Both the position numbers and the translations under genes were made by a program. The notes under the pieces were generated by a model. It was not told where the DNA came from, made no database searches, and saw only the letters and a program-made list of their open reading frames with translations. A stretch of 64,000 nt of DNA from Armigeres subalbatus (taxonomy: Eukaryota; Arthropoda; Insecta; Diptera; Culicidae), in NCBI RefSeq assembly GCF_024139115.2, contig NC_085141.1:376742995-376806994 (forward strand), written 5' to 3'. Below are positions 58,088-64,000 of the stretch, piece after piece; the stretch's first letter is position 1, and every line of letters begins with the position of its first letter.

Positions 58088-58224
58088 TAAGATCCATTAA
58101 TTACGTAATGCAAAAATGGCCATTTCAATCCCCTCTCGTCACACTTTTTGTATGAGGTACCTAAAAAATTTGTATGGATTGTGACACTCCCCCTCTAAGT
58201 GTTACGTAATTTACCAATGTTCCC
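58088..58224. mobile_element. MITE, TTACGTAA(T/C)GC termini, copy 1
   Basis: Left TCCATTAATTACGTAATGC and right AAGTGTTACGTAATTTACC ends. The body has ACACTTTTTGTATGA and TTGTGACACTCCCCCTCT, as in the split copy at 60687-61524. Confidence 0.7.
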
Positions 58225-58669
58225 TAAACACAAGGATTTTCCAGCGCCATTTGTTTTTACTATGAATATAGAACTGGTGTTTTAAATTGTCATTTGCATT
58301 CGTTTTGTATAATTTTTTAATAACTTATAGCGCTTAAATGTGCCTACAACTTTGTCTAACAAGACATTGCTGTAAATATGTAATCTGGGGCGTGGGAGGC
58401 AAAATGTCATTCAAATGACACGTGACATTTTGGAGAGTTTTCACTCTCCAGCCTAAGATGTTATATTTAGAGCAATGTACCCTTAGACAAAAATATAACC
58501 CCACTCAAGCGTTACGAGTTCATCTGAAATTATGCAATAAATTTGGCTTCTAAAGAAAGTTATGAACAAATTAGTCAAATGACATACAGATGACATTTTA
58601 CAAGCCTGGTTTTAATCCATACATGGACCACCGTTGGTGAAATTTTTTTTTTGTCATGTTGAGGCTGTT
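58225..58669. other. Noncoding, old repeat-like
   Basis: Contains GGCGTGGGAGGC, TCAAATGACACGTGACA and GAGAGTTTTCACTCTCC, loosely resembling 4095-4200. No gene. Confidence 0.35.
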
Positions 58670-58822
58670 CATAAATTACGTAACGCTAGAAGGAAAGGGA
58701 GGGGGTCAAGCCATGCGTTACGATTCATACAAACCAATTAAACCTTCCATATAAAAAGCGTGGGGGAGAATGGAGGTCCAAAATCTTCAAATTTAGCGTT
58801 ACGTTATTTGTGAATGAATTCA
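58670..58822. mobile_element. MITE, GTTCA(T/C)AAATTACGTAACGC family
   Basis: Left GTTCATAAATTACGTAACGC and right AGCGTTACGTTATTTGTGAA are inverted termini. A related copy is at 60533-60684. Confidence 0.7.
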
Positions 58823-60532
58823 TTCCGGATATTCCATCCAGCTTTTCATTATAGCTACGGATCAACTATGGTAATCAATTTTGACATCTGTTGTGTACAG
58901 AATTTATAGCGCTGGTCTAAGCAGGCTTAGATTTCTGAAACAATATGTCAAAAAATATTTTTTTCAAGAGAAGTACGATTTGTTTTTATAAATATTGGCT
59001 AATATATTCTTCTATTTTAGGAGAGAAAATCACGAGTAATAGCGACGCTGTGCGTTTTTTGCTGAACACTTTGCCTTTAAACGGTTTAAATCGAGTGGGC
59101 GCATGATACTCGGTGTTCTGTTGGTGTGTGGTGCTGGTGCTGAGGTGTATCCCACGGAGTTGGCTTAACATATCCTGTCTGGACAGATATAGGGGACAAG
59201 ATCACTGGTGTGCTGCCGACAAACCCGTTGCTTTACACGCCATTGACACTACACCAACGCGTCGTAGATTTTGATGATTAAAAAAAAGCGAAGACCACAT
59301 TATCAAGAAGACTGGCAACACAGTCGAAGCAATTTAGAGTAGAATTCTACTCTTCCCTACTGTAGAAAAAAATTACCCTAAAAGTTATTTGTTGACAGTT
59401 AACTAGCACTAGCAGACTTCGACTTCCTCCGTACCTTTATTAGAACTCCTTTACTTTATATAGCTAAGATCACTACCACACAGATAACACGCTCCCACTT
59501 CAACTAAGAAGGGGCTTTGCCGGCAATGAAGTTGCCCGCTTGCATGAAAAAATGCCAGAGCTGCCAGTCTTGTTGATAAAGTGGTCTTCGAAAAAGGCCA
59601 ATTTCAAGGAATTACTTCTCACTCACGCAACCCACTGCCTCATCTCTATTTTCATTGCAATGGTTTACTATTCGAGATTGAAAACTACGTCTGCTTCATG
59701 ATAAACCAACAACAACCAGTATTTTATAGGCATAGTATTTTACTTGGCAGCTCCCGCGTTGCTTGGAAAGGTTGGGAGCACAAAGGGAAATTCATTATTT
59801 TAAGTGGAAAGGTATTTAAGAGCCAAATCGGGTAGAGAGGCATTTCATACTGTTTTATTAATGATTTAGCAAGTTATAGAACATATATGAAGGTAACCAA
59901 TGAATGTATCTGAAAGATTAATTGTGGGTGCTGGAATGACTCGTTGGCAGCCTCCTTAAGAGTTCCAGGAGGATTTAACAAAACTCAGTTGACGTTTGTG
60001 AACACATTTCACACCCACAACAATCACCTCTGCAGTATTTTTCAGATCACCTCAAGGATCTTTTTCGATTTCTTCAGGACTGTTTGCTAGTTGAAAGGCA
60101 TCCTGAAATAAAAATCGAAAAATATTAACCCTGAGGTTACCCGCAACTTCCGTTTCCCGACCATGGCGATCGTCTCTGCTTTCAAGCTGTCCCTAGCTCA
60201 ATCACCTGCGGGATTTTATATCCCTAAAGTCGTGCATCCAATATTTTAAAAGATTGGAATGAAAAATATTGACATATGGCATGTTTTGGACAGATTCCAT
60301 GGCTACTTGACCAGTACCATACAATCTGTACACATCAAACGTCAAATTTAAACAACCACAGTTTATTTATGGCTAGCGTAAAAAGCTGGATAGGATCATT
60401 TGGTGGCATGAATCACAAAGTCAATACTGTACTCAGAATGTACATACGAATGCTTAAAAAAATATCGGTGCTTTGAATTGAAATTCATGAAATGACCAAT
60501 TATGAATGTTCTTGATTTCCGTTCCTTTAGGG
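58823..60532. other. Noncoding, no gene recognised
   Basis: Short ORFs only (59581-59835, 84 codons; 58986-59171 antisense, 61 codons), with no family signal. Confidence 0.4.
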
Positions 60533-60684
60533 TTCTTTCACAAAATCCGTAACGTTGAATTTCATAATTTTGATACCCCACCCTCCCTCACGTAACTTTC
60601 GGAAGTTTTTTTGGACGGATCGTAACGCTTGGTCTGACTTCCTTATTTCCCCTGAAGCGTTACGTAATTTGTGAACAGTTCCTT
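60533..60684. mobile_element. MITE, GTTCA(T/C)AAATTACGTAACGC family, copy 2
   Basis: Right end AAGCGTTACGTAATTTGTGAA. Left end degenerate (TTTCACAAAATCCGTAACG). It directly abuts the next MITE at 60687. Confidence 0.65.
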
Positions 60685-60686
60685 AT

Positions 60687-61524
60687 GGAAGATCCATTAA
60701 TTACGTAACGCAAACATTGGCCATTTTCAACCCCCCTCCCCCTATGCCACACTTTTTGTATGAATCATTGCAAATTTATGGATTGTCACACTTCGGGCAA
60801 CTCCCCTCCCCCTCTCACTTAATTACTTACTTATGGGTCCTGTACACCTCCGGTGGTGCAAAGGGCCGACTTGAAAGATCTCCATCCTGAGCGTTGCCCG
60901 GCTATCGCTTTAACCTGTTGCCAGGTTAGATTTCGGTCGACTTCTTTTATTTCTTTATTGAGGCTTCGTCGCCATGAGCCTCTGGGTCTGCCTCTGCTGC
61001 GATGTCCCGCTGGGTTCCAGTCTAATGCTTGTTTACAGATTTCGTTTCTGCCCCTACGTAGAGTGTGGTTGACCCAGCCTCACTTCTTATACCGAATTTC
61101 TGTTGCTATCGGCCTCTGGTGACAACGACGATAGATCTCGTTGATTGAGATTCAGTGGTAAGGTCACCAGGCCCAAATTATATACCGCAGGCAATTGTTG
61201 ATGAACACCTGCAATCCTTGAGTATTCTCCACTGATACACACCATGTTTCGCTAGCGTATAACAGCACAGATTTCACGTCAGAGTTGAAAATTCGTATTT
61301 TGGTGCGTTCACTTATCTGCCTGTTTTTCCAGATATTTCTCAAACTCGCAAAGGCAGCCCTTGCTTTCTTGATCCGTGCGCCTATGTCGATCTTGGCACC
61401 GCCGTCTGACGCCATTTGGCTACCAAGATATTGGAAGCTTTCAACATTCTCCACTGGTTGCCCGGCTACTGTGAAACTGGAACTCCCCCTCTCAGCGTTA
61501 CGTAATATATAGATGCTTCCTTAG
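60687..61524. mobile_element. MITE (58088 family) split by an RTE fragment
   Basis: The MITE runs 60687-60817 and resumes 61495-61524 (GCGTTACGTAATATATAGATG). CTCCCCCTCTCA is duplicated at 60806-60817 and 61483-61494, bordering the insert. Confidence 0.82.
60818..61482 (-). pseudogene. RTE-clade LINE 3' fragment, 5'-truncated, 12-bp TSD
   Basis: Minus strand: ESFQYLGSQMASDGGAKIDI, KKARAAFASLRNIWK, then KSVLLYASETWCVS, and after a frame break the RTE-type tail (RGRPRGSWRR and TWQQVKAIAGQRSGW) ending just before AAGTAAGTAATTAAG at 60818. The order matches the larger RTE copy at 21.0-23.6 kb but the sequence differs. Dead on arrival: 5'-truncated, then shifted in frame near 61140-61200. Confidence 0.88.
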
Positions 61525-61621
61525 GAAAGCGAGAAAGTCACTATCATGTCTTGCACATATTGGATACGTTATGGATACACAAAGATAATATTTCTATTTT
61601 TATAAGATGGGTAAAAACATT

Positions 61622-61684
61622 ACTCTGGATAATCGAGCCATTTTCTCCGGTTAATCGAGCCTCCGGATAATCGAGTCCGGCCTG
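61622..61684 (-). mobile_element. CAGGCCGGACTCGATTATCC terminus fragment, inverted
   Basis: Reverse complement of the 53713 terminus, bordered by TA at 61685-61686, with the same internal GGATAATCGA repeats. Confidence 0.6.
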
Positions 61685-61686
61685 TA

Positions 61687-63137
61687 ACTTGAATATTGGA
61701 CTTTTTGTGGAGGAGGGGTGGTGGAGACACGTTAGCGGACGGGTGCCATACTGGCTGTCATCGTGGTACTATGTTCTTAAATAGCGATAAATTTATTGGG
61801 TGATAAGTACGAATCATAAATGATGGTACCCTTCCTTTTCAATACCTTAGAAGTTTTATGAATTCTGTCCATCATATTTGGTAAAGGAAGAGGTTTGGTT
61901 GAGAGCACCCTTTGTCTTTGGTCTATAACTTTGGCCCCTCGAATGCAACTACAGCGATATCGAATGATTTGCCCACATCCGAATTTTGCAGCCTTTCTGT
62001 AATGTGTAGAAAAAAAAATTAATTTATGATACAATTCATGATCCAATTAAAAAAAATTTATTGAAGGCGTAAACTACTGAAAAATTGAATTTAACCCAGC
62101 ACTGCTGAAAATCGGTAAATCAGCCAATCCCGTACGACCATCGCAAGTACAGACATCATAATCGGGCAACTTACGGGATGGGCTCTAATCCCCAATATAA
62201 TCAAAACTTCATGAAGAGCGGACATGAGGGCCACACAGGAGCTGTCGCAAGATGACGGCGGTAGCAGCAGTCCCAACGAAAAAGAGTTATCGATTGATCG
62301 TCGCCGGTAGCAGCACTAACCAGAAAGTGAATCATCGAGTGGACGTAAATCATATGACAAGAAATGGTTGAATGTAAAAATGGCGTCGGTTGCGGTGCCG
62401 TGCTGAAAATGTATTCTAAATTATGGCGTCTTAGCGGAAAATCATACTACCGAACAGCAGCAGCAGTTAAGTGAAATATTTACTCAAGGCTCGGACTGAC
62501 GTTTACCGGATGTGAGTGATTAAAAACGTGCATTTGGGACTGAAAATCGGTTCTTTTCAGCATCTGCAATTTTATTAGTAGAAAGCGTTGATTACAAAAA
62601 AATGGCGTATGTTGCATTCGCGCAACTTCAATGGCGATACTGAAGGAATGTTGCCGTCGGTCGGCGGATGGAAAATAATCGAGTGGCTTACGTTGGCGTC
62701 AGTAGCAATCGAGTGAAATTTTCTTTCAAAATTCTGATTTTGTTTCAGCCTATGATTGAAAAGGCGCCTTTAGGAAACCAATCGGTTCTTTTTAGAACCA
62801 TTCAACATTCGGTCCTATGCAGGATCACCATTTTATACAAAAGAGGGTTGAGCCGAAACGAATTTTCTTCAAAGTGCAAATAATTATAACTTGGTCGTTG
62901 GCGGAGATCGAAGTGTGTCGTGCGCTTGTTGGGTCGGAATTTTTCACGCACGCAAAATTGTGACATTTCGTAATGATTCGCTAGCTAAGATTTTCTTCTG
63001 TGAATTCTGTTTTTATGCCGCGGACATGTGTTGATCAACATTAAAAAAAATTTCAGTTTATTTGGGATACATTGCATTTGTTTCACATATATATTCCAGT
63101 AATGCATAATGTGGGGACTGTGCTCCTCTTTATTTTC
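61687..63137. other. Noncoding, no gene recognised
   Basis: 62090-62960 is less AT-rich and has ATCGGTTCTTTT(C/T)AG twice (about 62548 and 62783), but no ORF of note. Confidence 0.4.
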
Positions 63138-63411
63138 TACACGCAAAAAAATATTGCAGTCGAAACTACCATTCCGAGGGTTATTTTAAGAATACGCACC
63201 GACGATTTTCAGCAGATAACAAACCCGTTTGATTTTACCATGCGCGCAGTAGAAATCAACTGTGGCCCATGCGGAATGTTGTCACTTGAACAGAAACAAT
63301 TGTGAATTTCTCTGAAACCACGGTAAAATTTACTGAAATTTCATGGTTGTTTTAAAAACAGAGCGTAGTCTACAAAATAGTAGTTTTTACCACGGATTTT
63401 TTTTCAGTGTA
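63138..63411. mobile_element. Possible MITE, TACAC..AAAAAAAT termini
   Basis: Left TACACGCAAAAAAATATTG and right (reverse complement) TACACTGAAAAAAAATCCG, with AAACTACCAT/AAACTACTAT further in. No TSD was assigned, so moderate support. Confidence 0.5.
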
Positions 63412-63794
63412 CTTTCCGTTCCCGGAATATCTTTATTTAAACTTCATTGTAATGAAAAATTCAAACTAGAACTAAGTTATGATTCATATATTCAATAGTT
63501 TTGATTTGATTCGAAAATATTTCTAGAAGCTTTTAGGGAATTGCTTAAGGACATTCTCTAAAAACTGCCAGAAGTTTCCGAGAATTTTTCTTAAGAGACA
63601 TTTTTCTCTGGAACTCCATTTGGAGCTTGATTTGGAGTATATATTTTCCAGCATACCATTTGAAAATTCCACCAGGAATGCCCTCCGGAATCCACCAGGA
63701 TTGTTTCTGGAATCGATCCTCCAGGAAAACCAATGTAAAGCTGGAAGTTGAGTGCCAACAGGTTATTGACTATTAATTGGAAACATGTAATAAT
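63412..63794. repeat. Noncoding, with CCAGGAAT/CCTCC-type degenerate repeat
   Basis: 63650-63735 contains several CCACCAGGAAT, CCTCCGGAATCC and CCTCCAGGAA words. No gene. Confidence 0.4.
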
Positions 63795-63990
63795 CTTGTA
63801 ACAAGCACAATGGATAAACTATGCCCAGGGACTCGAGATTGTTTCCATTCCAAAAACAACCCAGGCCGGACTGAGAATCGAACTTGCCATCTCCTAATTG
63901 GCAATTCCATATCTTTAACGCAATGGAACGATTAAGTCGCCATTCAGTTCTACTGCGACCAAAGCTTTCCTCGCTAGGCTAACACGAGAC
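63795..63990 (-). mobile_element. tRNA-derived SINE-like element at the right edge
   Basis: On the minus strand: TAGCCTAGCGAGG (box A-like, about 63970), box B AAGTTCGATTCTCAG (about 63880), then GGAAACAATCTCGAGTCCCT and GGGCATAG. The last words correspond to the Feilai body (GGAAATTGTCTCGACTTCC; GGGCATAAAAG), so it is a diverged relative. Confidence 0.65.
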
Positions 63991-64000
63991 CTAGAAATAC

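Overview
This window is nuclear DNA of a mosquito, most likely a culicine of the genus Aedes. The main clue is several copies of a tRNA-derived SINE with Feilai-like architecture: pol III boxes A and B, a conserved body and a GAA-rich tail. Decayed RTE-clade and Jockey-clade LINEs and a dense layer of foldback MITEs fit the same picture. I find no intact host protein-coding gene. Almost every ORF longer than 60 codons lies in a simple repeat, in a dead transposon or in AT-rich noncoding DNA. There is no operon, CRISPR array, rRNA gene or bacterial feature.

Layout. 1-9.2 kb: AT-rich DNA with MITEs, a complete minus-strand Feilai-like SINE (4491-4788), a foldback MITE (4963-5828), a ~130-bp tandem array that flips orientation (7586-8650) and a pyrimidine-rich tract. 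9.2-19.4 kb: a readable transposon nest. A Feilai-like SINE with a 13-bp target-site duplication (TSD) is split by a 5'-truncated Jockey LINE. That LINE is split by an 8.1-kb TAAG-ended composite (TSD GTCTCATA), which carries at least four further insertions, three of them with their own TSDs. 19.4-29 kb: a mosquito MITE, a tRNA-Ala-like sequence, a decayed minus-strand RTE LINE (21.0-23.6 kb), a TTAA-flanked MITE, about 3 kb of unique-looking DNA and a hAT-type terminus.

28.98-39.89 kb: a nearly uninterrupted 10.9-kb minisatellite with a basic unit of 23 bp and roughly 490 units. It has almost no stop codons on the + strand, which produces a 3,480-codon ORF that I judge not to be a gene. 39.9-42.9 kb: unique-looking DNA with one orphan ORF. 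42.87-50.33 kb: a large structure in which different simple-sequence blocks occur in mirrored order around a central palindrome. 50.3-64 kb: a Jockey 3' end, a second orientation-flipping TTTGGCCGAAA array with a SINE in it, a perfect 41-bp-arm hairpin, several small MITEs, a MITE split by an RTE fragment (12-bp TSD), and a SINE-like element at the right edge.

The two most notable items are the minisatellite, whose length variants cluster at the apex of a hairpin present in each unit, and the nest at 9.2-19.4 kb, whose insertion order can be reconstructed from TSDs and from an internal empty-site control.
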